Below are positions 23,501 through 37,609 of a stretch of DNA of 64,000 nt, piece after piece. The notes beneath the pieces were generated by a model. The model saw only the letters and a list, made by a program, of their open reading frames with translations. It was not told the DNA's origin and did no database searches. The position numbers and the translations under genes were made by a program. The number at the start of each line of letters is the position of its first letter. Within the stretch, counting starts at the first letter, position 1. The DNA lies in the NCBI GenBank assembly GCA_964057225.1, contig OZ059899.1:21398501-21462500 (forward strand), read 5' to 3'. This DNA is from Auanema rhodensis (Eukaryota > Nematoda > Chromadorea > Rhabditida > Rhabditidae).

Positions 23501-25994
23501 CTTCACGTGAAAGATAAAGAGATGCGGTTTTCAAAATTAGATTCCCCATGTCCATATTAGTCTAAAAACAAATTTTTATTGATATTGGTTCATGGTAAAC
23601 ATGACTTTGAAATTTACGTGAACTTTAATTTATGCTAATTAAATGTACACGTGATGTGCACTTGGTATGTAACTCGCTTCACGTGAAAGATAAAGAGATG
23701 CGGTTTTCAAAATTAGATTCCCCATGTCCATATTAGTCTAAAAACCAATTTTTATTGATATTGGTGCATGGTAACCATGATTTTGAAATTTACGTGAACT
23801 TTAATTTATGCTAATTAAATGTACACGTGATGTGCACTTGGTATGTAACTCGCTTCACGTGAAAGATAAAGAGATGCGGTTTTCAAAATTAGATTCCCCA
23901 TGTCCATATTAGTCTAAAAACCAATTTTTATTGATATTGGTGCATGGTAACCATGACTTTGAAATTTACGTAAACTTTAATTTATGCTAATTAAATGTAC
24001 ACGTGATGTGCACTTAGTATGTAACTCGCTTCACGTGAAAGATAAAAAGATGCGGTTTTCAAAATTAGATTCCCCATGTCCATATTAGTCTAAAAACAAA
24101 TTTTTATTGATATTGGTTCATGGTAACCATGACTTTGAAATTTACGTGAACTTTAATTTATGCTAATTAAATGTACACGTGATGTGCACTTGGTATGTAA
24201 CTCGCTTCACGTGAAAGATAAAGAGATGCGGTTTTCAAAATTAGATTCCCCATGTCCATATTAGTCTAAAAACAAATTTTTATTGATATTGGTTCATGGT
24301 AAATATGACTTTGAAATTTACGTGAACTTTAATTTATGCTAATTAAATGTACACGTGATGTGCACTTGGTATGTAACTCGCTTCACGTGAAAGATAAAGA
24401 GATGCGGTTTTCAAAATTAGATTCCCCATGTCCATATTAGTCTAAAAACCAATTTTTATTGATATTGGTGCATGGTAACCATGACTTTGAATTTTACGTG
24501 AACTTTAATTTATGCTAATTAAATGTACACGTGATGTGCACTTGGTATGTAACTCGCTTCACGTGAAAGATAAAGAGATGCGGTTTTCAAAATTAGATTC
24601 CCCATGTCCATATTAGTCTAAAAACATATTTTTATTGATATTGGTTCATGGTAACCATGACTTTGAAATTTACGTGAACTTTAATTTATGCTAATTAAAT
24701 GTACACGTGATGTGCACTTGGTATGTAACTCGCTTCACGTGAAAGATAAAGAGATGCGGTTTTCAAAATTAGATTCCCCATGTCCATATTAGTCTAAAAA
24801 CAAATTTTTATTGATATTGGTTCATGGTAACCATGACTTTGAAATTTACGTGAACTTTAATTTATGCTAATTAAATGTACACGTGATGTGCACTTGGTAT
24901 GTAACTCGCTTCACGTGAAAGATAAAGAGATGCGGTTTTCAAAATTAGATTCCCCATGTCCATATTAGTCTAAAACCCAATTTTTATTGATATTGGTTCA
25001 TGGTAAACATGACTTTGAAATTTACGTGAACTTTAATTTATGCTAATTAAATGTACACGTGATGTGCACTTGGTATGTAACTCGCTTCACGTGAAAGATA
25101 AAGAGATGCGGTTTTCAAAATTAGATTCCCCATGTCCATATTAGTCTAAAAACAAATTTTTATTGATATTGGTTCATGGTAACCATGACTTTGAAATTTA
25201 CGTGAACTTTAATTTATGCTAATTAAATGTACACGTGATGTGCACTTGGTATGTAACTCGCTTCACGTGAAAGATAAAGAGATGCGGTTTTCAAAATTAG
25301 ATTCCCCATGTCCATATTAGTCTAAAAACCAATTTTTATTGATATTGGTGCATGGTAACCATGACTTTGAAATTTACGTGAACTTTAATTTATGCTAATT
25401 AAATGTACACGTGATGTGCACTTGGTATGTAACTCGCTTCACGTGAAAGATAAAGAGATGCGGTTTTCAAAATTAGATTCCCCATGTCCATATTAGTCTA
25501 AAAACATATTTTTATTGATATTGGTGCATGGTAACCATGACTTTGAAATTTACGTGAACTTTAATTTATGCTAATTAAATGTACACGTGATGTGCACTTG
25601 GTATGTAACTCGCTTCACGTGAAAGATAAAGAGATGCGGTTTTCAAAATTAGATTCCCCATGTCCATATTAGTCTAAAAACAAATTTTTATTGATATTGG
25701 TTCATGGTAACCATGACTTTGAAATTTACGTGAACTTTAATTTATGCTAATTAAATGTACACGTGATGTGCACTTGGTATGTAACTCGCTTCACGTGAAA
25801 GATAAAGAGATGCGGTTTTCAAAATTAGATTCCCCATGTCCATATTAGTCTAAAAACCAATTTTTATTGATATTGGTGCATGGTAACCATGACTTTGAAA
25901 TTTACGTGAACTTTAATTTATGCTAATTAAATGTACACGTGATGTGCACTTGGTATGTAACTCGCTTCACGTGAAAGATAAAGAGATGCGGTTT
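20539..25994. repeat. Satellite B segment with a 7-monomer block duplication
   Basis: Three monomers at 21419-21946 match those at 22651-23178, a shift of 1232 bp (7 x 176). Shared markers are TGTTAATT (21521/22753), the following TTTTTAAAATT, and the rare TTTTCACAATT (21771/23003). A related TGTTAATT copy at 22401 is followed by the odd GGTTATTAAAA near 22470. The GGTAAATATG variant recurs near 20071, 21127 and 24295, at shifts of 6 and 18 monomers. Confidence 0.75.
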
Positions 25995-28900
25995 TCAAAA
26001 TTAGATTCCCCATGTCCATATTAGTCTAAAAACATATTTTTATTGATATTGGTTCATGGTAACCATGACTTTGAAATTTACGTGAACTTTAATTTATGCT
26101 AATTAAATGTACACGTGATGTGCACTTGGTATGTAACTCGCTTCACGTGAAAGATAAAGAGATGCGGTTTTCAAAATTAGATTCCCCATGTCCATATTAG
26201 TCTAAAACCCAATTTTTATTGATATTGGTTCATGGTAAACATGACTTTGAAATTTACGTGAACTTTAATTTATGCTAATTAAATGTACACGTGATGTGCA
26301 CTTGGTATGTAACTCGCTTCACGTGAAAGATAAAGAGATGCGGTTTTCAAAATTAGATTCCCCATGTCCATATTAGTCTAAAAACCAATTTTTATTGATA
26401 TTGGTTCATGGTAACCATGACTTTGAAATTTACGTGAACTTTAATTTATGCTAATTAAATGTACACGTGATGTGCACTTGGTATGTAACTCGCTTCACGT
26501 GAAAGATAAAGAGATGCGGTTTTCAAAATTAGATTCCCCATGTCCATATTAGTCTAAAAACAAATTTTTATTGATATTGGTTCATGGTAAACATGACTTT
26601 GAAATTTACGTGAACTTTAATTTATGCTAATTAAATGTACACGTGATGTGCACTTGGTATGTATCTCGCTTCACGTGAAAGATAAAGAGATGCGGTTTTC
26701 AAAATTAGATTCCCCATGTCCATATTAGTCTAAAAACAAATTTTTATTGATATTGGTTCATGGTAACCATGACTTTGAAATTTACGTGAACTTTAATTTA
26801 TGCTAATTAAATGTACACGTGATGTGCACTTGGTATGTAACTCGCTTCACGTGAAAGATAAAGAGATGCGGTTTTCAAAATTAGATTCCCCATGTCCATA
26901 TTAGTCTAAAAACAAATTTTTATTGATATTGGTTCATGGTAAACATGACTTTGAAATTTACGTGAACTTTAATTTATGCTAATTAAATGTACACGTGATG
27001 TGCACTTGGTATGTAACTCGCTTCACGTGAAAGATAAAGAGATGCGGTTTTCAAAATTAGATTCCCCATGTCCATATTAGTCTAAAAACCAATTTTTATT
27101 GATATTGGTGCATGGTAACCATGATTTTGAAATTTACGTGAACTTTAATTTATGCTAATTAAATGTACACGTGGTGTGCACTTGGTATGTAACTCGCTTC
27201 ACGTGAAAGATAAAGAGATGCGGTTTTCAAAATTAGATTCCCCATGTCCATATTAGTCTAAAAACAAATTTTTATTGATATTGGTTCATGGTAAACATGA
27301 CTTTGAAATTTACGTGAACTTTAATTTATGCTAATTAAATGTACACGTGATGTGCACTTGGTATGTAACTCGCTTCACGTGAAAGATAAAGAGATGCGGT
27401 TTTCAAAATTAGATTCCCCATGTCCATATTAGTCTAAAAACAAATTTTTATTGATATTGGTTCATGGTAAACATGACTTTGAAATTTACGTGAACTTTAA
27501 TTTATGCTAATTAAATGTACACGTGATGTGCACTTGGTATGTATCTCGCTTCACGTGAAAGATAAAGAGATGCGGTTTTCAAAATTAGATTCCCCATGTC
27601 CATATTAGTCTAAAAACAAATTTTTATTGATATTGGTTCATGGTAACCATGACTTTGAAATTTACGTGAACTTTAATTTATGCTAATTAAATGTACACGT
27701 GATGTGCACTTGGTATGTAACTCGCTTCACGTGAAAGATAAAGAGATGCGGTTTTCAAAATTAGATTCCCCATGTCCATATTAGTCTAAAAACAAATTTT
27801 TATTGATATTGGTTCATGGTAACCATGACTTTGAAATTTACGTGAACTTTAATTTATGCTAATTAAATGTACACGTGATGTGCACTTGGTATGTAACTCG
27901 CTTCACGTGAAAGATAAAGAGATGCGGTTTTCAAAATTAGATTCCCCATGTCCATATTAGTCTAAAAACATATTTTTATTGATATTGGTTCATGGTAACC
28001 ATGACTTTGAAATTTACGTGAACTTTAATTTATGCTAATTAAATGTACACGTGATGTGCACTTGGTATGTAACTCGCTTCACGTGAAAGATAAAGAGATG
28101 CGGTTTTCAAAATTAGATTCCCCATGTCCATATTAGTCTAAAACCCAATTTTTATTGATATTGGTTCATGGTAAACATGACTTTGAAATTTACGTGAACT
28201 TTAATTTATGCTAATTAAATGTACACGTGATGTGCACTTGGTATGTAACTCGCTTCACGTGAAAGATAAAGAGATGCGGTTTTCAAAATTAGATTCCCCA
28301 TGTCCATATTAGTCTAAAAACCAATTTTTATTGATATTGGTTCATGGTAACCATGACTTTGAAATTTACGTGAACTTTAATTTATGCTAATTAAATGTAC
28401 ACGTGATGTGCACTTGGTATGTAACTCGCTTCACGTGAAAGATAAAGAGATGCGGTTTTCAAAATTAGATTCCCCATGTCCATATTAGTCTAAAAACAAA
28501 TTTTTATTGATATTGGTTCATGGTAAACATGACTTTGAAATTTACGTGAACTTTAATTTATGCTAATTAAATGTACACGTGATGTGCACTTGGTATGTAT
28601 CTCGCTTCACGTGAAAGATAAAGAGATGCGGTTTTCAAAATTAGATTCCCCATGTCCATATTAGTCTAAAAACAAATTTTTATTGATATTGGTTCATGGT
28701 AACCATGACTTTGAAATTTACGTGAACTTTAATTTATGCTAATTAAATGTACACGTGATGTGCACTTGGTATGTAACTCGCTTCACGTGAAAGATAAAGA
28801 GATGCGGTTTTCAAAATTAGATTCCCCATGTCCATATTAGTCTAAAAACAAATTTTTATTGATATTGGTTCATGGTAAACATGACTTTGAAATTTACGTG

Positions 28901-29162
28901 AACTTTAATTTATGCTAATTAAATGTACACGTGATGTGCACTTGGTATGTAACTCGCTTCACGTGAAAGATAAAGAGATGCGGTTTTCAAAATTAGATTC
29001 CCCATGTCCATATTAGTCTAAAAACCAATTTTTATTGATATTGGTGCATGGTAACCATGACTTTGAAATTTACGTGAACTTTAATTTATGCTAATTAAAT
29101 GTACACGTGATGGGCACTTGGTATGTAACTCGCTTCACGTGAAAGATAAAGAGATGCGGTTT
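25995..29162. repeat. Satellite B 11-monomer duplication (1936 bp)
   Basis: Seven monomers at 25995-27226 are matched in the same order at 27931-29162. Shared markers are AACATATTTTT (26025/27961), AAAACCCAATT (26201/28137), an AACCAA copy with GGTTC, and GTATCTCGC in place of GTAACTCGC (26661/28597), followed by gamma, beta and alpha copies. GTATCTCGC also occurs at 27541, five monomers after the first, so at least two exchange events overlap. The copies differ by private changes such as GTGGTGTGC near 27171 and GATGGGCAC near 29109. Confidence 0.82.
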
Positions 29163-32153
29163 TCAAAATTAGATTTCCCTTGTCCATATTAGTCTAAAAA
29201 CCAATTTTTATTGATATTGGTTCATGGTAACCATGACTTTGAAATTTACGTGAACTTTAATTTATGCTAATTAAATGTACACGTGATGTGCACTTGGTAT
29301 GTAACTCGCTTCACGTGAAAGATAAAGAGATGCGGTTTTCAAAATTAGATTCCCCATGTCCATATTAGTCTAAAAACAAATTTTTATTGATATTGGTTCA
29401 TGGTAACCATGACTTTGAAATTTACGTGAACTTTAATTTATGCTAATTAAATGTACACGTGATGTGCACTTGGTATGTAACTCGCTTCACGTGAAAGATA
29501 AAGAGATGCGGTTTTCAAAATTAGATTCCCCATGTCCATATTAGTCTAAAAACCAATTTTTATTGATGTTGGTGCATGGTAACCATGACTTTGAAATTTA
29601 CGTGAACTTTAATTTATGCTAATTAAATGTACACGTGATGTGCACTTGGTATGTAACTCGCTTCACGTGAAAGATAAAGAGATGCGGTTTTCAAAATTAG
29701 ATTCCCCATGTCCATATTAGTCTAAAAACATATTTTTATTGATATTGGTTCATGGTAACCATGACTTTGAAATTTACGTGAACTTTAATTTATGCTAATT
29801 AAATGTACACGTGATGTGCACTTGGTATGTAACTCGCTTCACGTGGAAGATAAAGAGATGCGGTTTTCAAAATTAGATTCCCCATGTCCATATTAGTCTA
29901 AAAACCAATTTTTATTGATATTGGTTCATGGTAACCATGACTTTGAAATTTACGTGAACTTTAATTTATGCTAATTAAATGTACACGTGATGTGCACTTG
30001 GTATGTAACTCGCTTCACGTGAAAGATAAAGAGATGCGGTTTTCAAAATTAGATTCCCCATGTCCATATTAGTCTAAAAACAAATTTTTATTGATATTGG
30101 TTCATGGTAAACATGACTTTGAATATTACGTGAACTTTAATTTATGCTAATTAAATGTACACGTGATGTGCACTTGGTATGTAACTCGCTTCACGTGAAA
30201 GATAAAGAGATGCGGTTTTCAAAATTAGATTCCCCATGTCCATATTAGTCTAAAAACCAATTTTTATTGATATTGGTTCATGGTAACCATGACTTTGAAA
30301 TTTACGTGAACTTTAATTTATGCTAATTAAATGTACACGTGATGTGCACTTGGTATGTAACTCGCTTCACGTGAAAGATAAAGAGATGCGGTTTTCAAAA
30401 TTAGATTCCCCATGTCCATATTAGTCTAAAAACAAATTTTTATTGATATTGGTTCATGGTAAACATGACTTTGAAATTTACGTGAACTTTAATTTATGCT
30501 AATTAAATGTACACGTGATGTGCACTTGGTATGTAACTCGCTTCACGTGAAAGATAAAGAGATGCGGTTTTCAAAATTAGATTCCCCATGTCCATATTAG
30601 TCTAAAAACCAATTTTTATTGATATTGGTTCATGGTAAACATGACTTTGAAATTTACGTGAACTTTAATTTATGCTAATTAAATGTACACGTGATGTGCA
30701 CTTGGTATGTAACTCGCTTCACGTGAAAGATAAAGAGATGCGGTTTTCAAAATTAGATTCCCCATGTCCATATTAGTCTAAAAACCAATTTTTATTGATA
30801 TTGGTTCATGGTAACCATGACTTTGAAATTTACGTGAACTTTAATTTATGCTAATTAAATGTACACGTGATGTGCACTTGGTATGTAACTCGCTTCACGT
30901 GAAAGATAAAGAGATGCGGTTTTCAAAATTAGATTCCCCATGTCCATATTAGTCTAAAAACAAATTTTTATTGATATTGGTTCATGGTAAACATGACTTT
31001 GAAATTTACGTGAACTTTAATTTATGCTAATTAAATGTACACGTGATGTGCACTTGGTATGTAACTCGCTTCACGTGAAAGATAAAGAGATGCGGTTTTC
31101 AAAATTAGATTCCCCATGTCCATATTAGTCTGAAAACCAATTTTTATTGATATTGGCGCATGGTAACCATGACTTTGAAATTTACGTGAACTTTAATTTA
31201 TGCTAATTAAATGTACACGTGATGTGCACTTGGTATGTAACTCGCTTCACGTGAAAGATAAAGAGATGCGGTTTTCAAAATTAGATTCCCCATGTCCATA
31301 TTAGTCTAAAAACCAATTTTTATTGATATTGGTGCATGGTAACCATGACTTTGAAATTTACGTGAACTTTAATTTATGCTAATTAAATGTACACGTGATG
31401 TGCACTTGGTATGTAACTCGCTTCACGTGAAAGATAAAGAGATGCGGTTTTAAAATTAGATTCCCCATGTCCATATTAGTCTAAAAACCAATTTTTATTG
31501 ATATTGGTGCATGGTAACCATGACTTTGAAATTTACGTGAACTTTAATTTATGCTAATTAAATGTACACGTGATGTGCACTTGGTATGTAACTCGCTTCA
31601 CGTGAAAGATAAAGAGATGCGGTTTTCAAAATTAGATTCCCCATGTCCATATTAGTCTAAAAACCAATTTTTATTGATATTGGTGCATGGTAACCATGAC
31701 TTTGAAATTTACGTGAACTTTAATTTATGCTAATTAAATGTACACGTGATGTGCACTTGGTATGTAACTCGCTTCACGTGAAAGATAAAGAGATGCGGTT
31801 TTCAAAATTAGATTCCCCATGTCCATATTAGTCTAAAAACCAATTTTTATTGATATTGGTGCATGGTAACCATGACTTTGAAATTTACGTGAACTTTAAT
31901 TTATGCTAATTAAATGTACACGTGATGTGCACTTGGTATGTAACTCGCTTCACGTGAAAGATAAAGAGATGCGGTTTTCAAAATTAGATTCCCCATGTCC
32001 ATATTAGTCTAAAAACAAATTTTTATTGATATTGGTTCATGGTAACCATGACTTTGAAATTTACGTGCACTTTAATTTATGCTAATTAAATGTACACGTG
32101 ATGTGCACTTGGTATGTAACTCGCTTCACGTGAAAGATAAAGAGATGCGGTTT
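29163..32153. repeat. Satellite B segment with an alpha run and a single phase slip
   Basis: No clear higher-order period is visible. Private changes include AGATTTCCCTTG near 29171, GATGTTGG near 29566, CGTGGAAG near 29843 and GAATATTACG near 30121. Four alpha copies in a row start at about 31275. One of them begins after TTTTAAAATT near 31451, one base short; this is the only length change I found between 18075 and about 46580. The TCTGAAAACC plus GGCGC pair first appears at 31129 and recurs at 32712, 34824 and 35528. Confidence 0.78.
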
Positions 32154-35100
32154 TCAAAATTAGATTCCCCATGTCCATATTAGTCTAAAAACAAATTTTT
32201 ATTGATATTGGTTCATGGTAACCATGACTTTGAAATTTACGTGAACTTTAATTTATGCTAATTAAATGTACACGTGATGTGCACTTGGTATGTAACTCGC
32301 TTCACGTGAAAGATAAAGAGATGCGGTTTTTAAAATTAGATTCCCCATGTCCATATTAGTCTAAAAACAAATTTTTATTGATATTGGTTCATGGTAAACA
32401 TGACTTTGAAATTTACGTGAACTTTAATTTATGCTAATTAAATGTACACGTGATGTGCACTTGGTATGTAACTCGCTTCACGTGAAAGATAAAGAGATGC
32501 GGTTTTCAAAATTAGATTCCCCATGTCCATATTAGTCTAAAAACAAATTTTTATTGATATTGGTTCATGGTAAACATGACTTTGAAATTTACGTGAACTT
32601 TAATTTATGCTAATTAAATGTACACGTGATGTGCACTTGGTATGTAACTCGCTTCACGTGAAAGATAAAGAGATGCGGTTTTCAAAATTAGATTCCCCAT
32701 GTCCATATTAGTCTGAAAACCAATTTTTATTGATATTGGCGCATGGTAACCATGACTTTGAAATTTACGTGAACTTTAATTTATGCTAATTAAATGTACA
32801 CGTGATGTGCACTTGGTATGTAACTCGCTTCACGTGAAAGATAAAGAGATGCGGTTTTCAAAATTAGATTCCCCATGTCCATATTAGTCTAAAAACCAAT
32901 TTTTATTGATATTGGTGCATGGTAACCATGACTTTGAAATTTACGTGAACTTTAATTTATGCTAATTAAATGTACACGTGATGTGCACTTGGTATGTAAC
33001 TCGCTTCACGTGAAAGATAAAGAGATGCGGTTTTTAAAATTAGATTCCCCATGTCCATATTAGTCTAAAAACCAATTTTTATTGATATTGGTTCATGGTA
33101 ACCATGACTTTGAAATTTACGTGAACTTTAATTTATGCTAATTAAATGTACACGTGATGTGCACTTGGTATGTAACTCGCTTCACGTGAAAGATAAAGAG
33201 ATGCGGTTTTCAAAATTAGATTCCCCATGTCCATATTAGTCTAAAAACCAATTTTTATTGATATTGGTTCATGGTAAACATGACTTTGAAATTTACGTGA
33301 ACTTTAATTTATGCTAATTAAATGTACACGTGATGTGCACTTGGTATGTAACTCGCTTCACGTGAAAGATAAAGAGATGCGGTTTTCAAAATTAGATTCC
33401 CCATGTCCATATTAGTCTAAAAACCAATTTTTATTGATATTGGTGCATGGTAACCATGACTTTGAAATTTACGTGAACTTTAATTTATGCTAATTAAATG
33501 TACACGTGATGTGCACTTGGTATGTAACTCGCTTCACGTGAAAGATAAAGAGATGCGGTTTTCAAAATTAGATTCCCCATGTCCATATTAGTCTAAAAAC
33601 CAATTTTTATTGATATTGGTGCATGGTAACCATGACTTTGAAATTTACGTGAACTTTAATTTATGCTAATTAAATGTACACGTGATGTGCACTTGGTATG
33701 TAACTCGCTTCACGTGAAAGATAAAGAGATGCGGTTTTCAAAATTAGATTCCCCATGTCCATATTAGTCTAAAAACAAATTTTTATTGATATTGGTTCAT
33801 GGTAACCATGACTTTGAAATTTACGTGAACTTTAATTTATGCTAATTAAATGTACACATGATGTGCACTTGGTATGTAACTCGCTTCACGGAAAAGATAA
33901 AGAGATGCGGTTTTCAAAATTAGATTCCCCATGTCCATATTAGTCTAAAAACAAATTTTTATTGATATTGGTTCATGGTAAACATGACTTTGAAATTTAC
34001 GTGAACTTTAATTTATGCTAATTAAATGTACACGTGATGTGCACTTGGTATGTAACTCGCTTCACGTGAAAGATAAAGAGATGCGGTTTTTAAAATTAGA
34101 TTCCCCATGTCCATATTAGTCTAAAAACCAATTTTTATTGATATTGGTGCATGGTAACCATGACTTTGAAATTTACGTGCACTTTAATTTATGCTAATTA
34201 AATGTACACGTGATGTGCACTTGGTATGTAACTCGCTTCACGTGAAAGATAAAGAGATGCGGTTTTCAAAATTAGATTCCCCATGTCCATATTAGTCTAA
34301 AAACAAATTTTTATTGATATTGGTTCATGGTAACCATGACTTTGAAATTTACGTGAACTTTAATTTATGCTAATTAAATGTACACGTGATGTGCACTTGG
34401 TATGTAACTCGCTTCACGTGAAAGATAAAGAGATGCGGTTTTTAAAATTAGATTCCCCATGTCCATATTAGTCTAAAAACAAATTTTTATTGATATTGGT
34501 TCATGGTAAACATGACTTTGAAATTTACGTGAACTTTAATTTATGCTAATTAAATGTACACGTGATGTGCACTTGGTATGTAACTCGCTTCACGTGAAAG
34601 ATAAAGAGATGCGGTTTTCAAAATTAGATTCCCCATGTCCATATTAGTCTAAAAACAAATTTTTATTGATATTGGTTCATGGTAAACATGACTTTGAAAT
34701 TTACGTGAACTTTAATTTATGCTAATTAAATGTACACGTGATGTGCACTTGGTATGTAACTCGCTTCACGTGAAAGATAAAGAGATGCGGTTTTCAAAAT
34801 TAGATTCCCCATGTCCATATTAGTCTGAAAACCAATTTTTATTGATATTGGCGCATGGTAACCATGACTTTGAAATTTACGTGAACTTTAATTTATGCTA
34901 ATTAAATGTACACGTGATGTGCACTTGGTATGTAACTCGCTTCACGTGAAAGATAAAGAGATGCGGTTTTCAAAATTAGATTCCCCATGTCCATATTAGT
35001 CTAAAAACCAATTTTTATTGATATTGGTGCATGGTAACCATGACTTTGAAATTTACGTGAACTTTAATTTATGCTAATTAAATGTACACGTGATGTGCAC

Positions 35101-37257
35101 TTGGTATGTAACTCGCTTCACGTGAAAGATAAAGAGATGCGGTTTTTAAAATTAGATTCCCCATGTCCATATTAGTCTAAAAACCAATTTTTATTGATAT
35201 TGGTTCATGGTAACCATGACTTTGAAATTTACGTGAACTTTAATTTATGCTAATTAAATGTACACGTGATGTGCACTTGGTATGTAACTCGCTTCACGTG
35301 AAAGATAAAGAGATGCGGTTTTCAAAATTAGATTCCCCATGTCCATATTAGTCTAAAAACAAATTTTTATTGATATTGGTTCATGGTAAACATGACTTTG
35401 AAATTTACGTGAACTTTAATTTATGCTAATTAAATGTACACGTGATGTGCACTTGGTATGTAACTCGCTTCACGTGAAAGATAAAGAGATGCGGTTTTCA
35501 AAATTAGATTCCCCATGTCCATATTAGTCTGAAAACCAATTTTTATTGATATTGGCGCATGGTAACCATGACTTTGAAATTTACGTGAACTTTAATTTAT
35601 GCTAATTAAATGTACACGTGATGTGCACTTGGTATGTAACTCGCTTCACGTGAAAGATAAAGAGATGCGGTTTTCAAAATTAGATTCCCCATGTCCATAT
35701 TAGTCTAAAAACCAATTTTTATTGATATTGGTGCATGGTAACCATGACTTTGAAATTTACGTGAACTTTAATTTATGCTAATTAAATGTACACGTGATGT
35801 GCACTTGGTATGTAACTCGCTTCACGTGAAAGATAAAGAGATGCGGTTTTTAAAATTAGATTCCCCATGTCCATATTAGTCTAAAAACCAATTTTTATTG
35901 ATATTGGTGCATGGTAACCATGACTTTGAAATTTACGTGAACTTTAATTTATGCTAATTAAATGTACACGTGATGTGCACTTGGTATGTAACTCGCTTCA
36001 CGTGAAAGATAAAGAGATGCGGTTTTCAAAATTAGATTCCCCATGTCCATATTAGTCTAAAAACCAATTTTTATTGATATTGGTGCATGGTAACCATGAC
36101 TTTGAAATTTACGTGAACTTTAATTTATGCTAATTAAATGTACACGTGATGTGCACTTGGTATGTAACTCGCTTCACGTGAAAGATAAAGAGATGCGGTT
36201 TTCAAAATTAGATTCCCCATGTCCATATTAGTCTAAAAACCAATTTTTATTGATATTGGTGCATGGTAACCATGACTTTGAAATTTACGTGAACTTTAAT
36301 TTATGCTAATTAAATGTACACGTGATGTGCACTTGGTATGTAACTCGCTTCACGTGAAAGATAAAGAGATGCGGTTTTCAAAATTAGATTCCCCATGTCC
36401 ATATTAGTCTAAAAACAAATTTTTATTGATATTGGTTCATGGTAACCATGACTTTGAAATTTACGTGAACTTTAATTTATGCTAATTAAATGTACACATG
36501 ATGTGCACTTGGTATGTAACTCGCTTCACGTAAAAGATAAAGAGATGCGGTTTTCAAAATTAGATTCCCCATGTCCATATTAGTCTAAAAACAAATTTTT
36601 ATTGATATTGGTTCATGGTAAACATGACTTTGAAATTTACGTGAACTTTAATTTATGCTAATTAAATGTACACGTGATGTGCACTTGGTATGTAACTCGC
36701 TTCACGTGAAAGATAAAGAGATGCGGTTTTTAAAATTAGATTCCCCATGTCCATATTAGTCTAAAAACCAATTTTTATTGATTTTGGTGCATGGTAACCA
36801 TGACTTTGAAATTTACGTGCACTTTAATTTATGCTAATTAAATGTACACGTGATGTGCACTTGGTATGTAACTCGCTTCACGTGAAAGATAAAGAGATGC
36901 GGTTTTCAAAATTAGATTCCCCATGTCCATATTAGTCTAAAAACAAATTTTTATTGATATTGGTTCATGGTAACCATGACTTTGAAATTTACGTGAACTT
37001 TAATTTATGCTAATTAAATGTACACGTGATGTGCACTTGGTATGTAACTCGCTTCACGTGAAAGATAAAGAGATGCGGTTTTTAAAATTAGATTCCCCAT
37101 GTCCATATTAGTCTAAAAACAAATTTTTATTGATATTGGTTCATGGTAAACATGACTTTGAAATTTACGTGAACTTTAATTTATGCTAATTAAATGTACA
37201 CGTGATGTGCACTTGGTATGTAACTCGCTTCACGTGAAAGATAAAGAGATGCGGTTT
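32154..37257. repeat. Satellite B overlapping 12-, 15- and 4-monomer duplications
   Basis: Six monomers at 32154-33209 match 34266-35321 (shift 2112 bp, 12 monomers), marked by TCTGAAAACC with GGCGC at 32712 and 34824. Seven monomers at 33386-34617 match 36026-37257 (shift 2640 bp, 15 monomers), marked by ACACATGATG at 33857/36497 and ACGTGCAC at 34173/36813. The TCTGAA copy and the next alpha copy are repeated again 704 bp later (34824 to 35528). The source and product intervals overlap, so the events must have happened one after another. Confidence 0.82.
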
Positions 37258-37609
37258 TCAAAATTAGATTCCCCATGTCCATATTAGTCTAAAAACAAAT
37301 TTTTATTGATATTGGTTCATGGTAACCATGACTTTGAAATTTACGTGAACTTTAATTTATGCTAATTAAATGTACACGTGATGTGCACTTGGTATGTAAC
37401 TCGCTTCACGTGAAAGATAAAGAGATGCGGTTTTTAAAATTAGATTCCCCATGTCCATATTAGTCTAAAAACAAATTTTTATTGATATTGGTTCATGGTA
37501 AACATGACTTTGAAATTTACGTGAACTTTAATTTATGCTAATTAAATGTACACGTGATGTGCACTTGGTATGTAACTCGCTTCACGTGAAAGATAAAGAG
37601 ATGCGGTTT

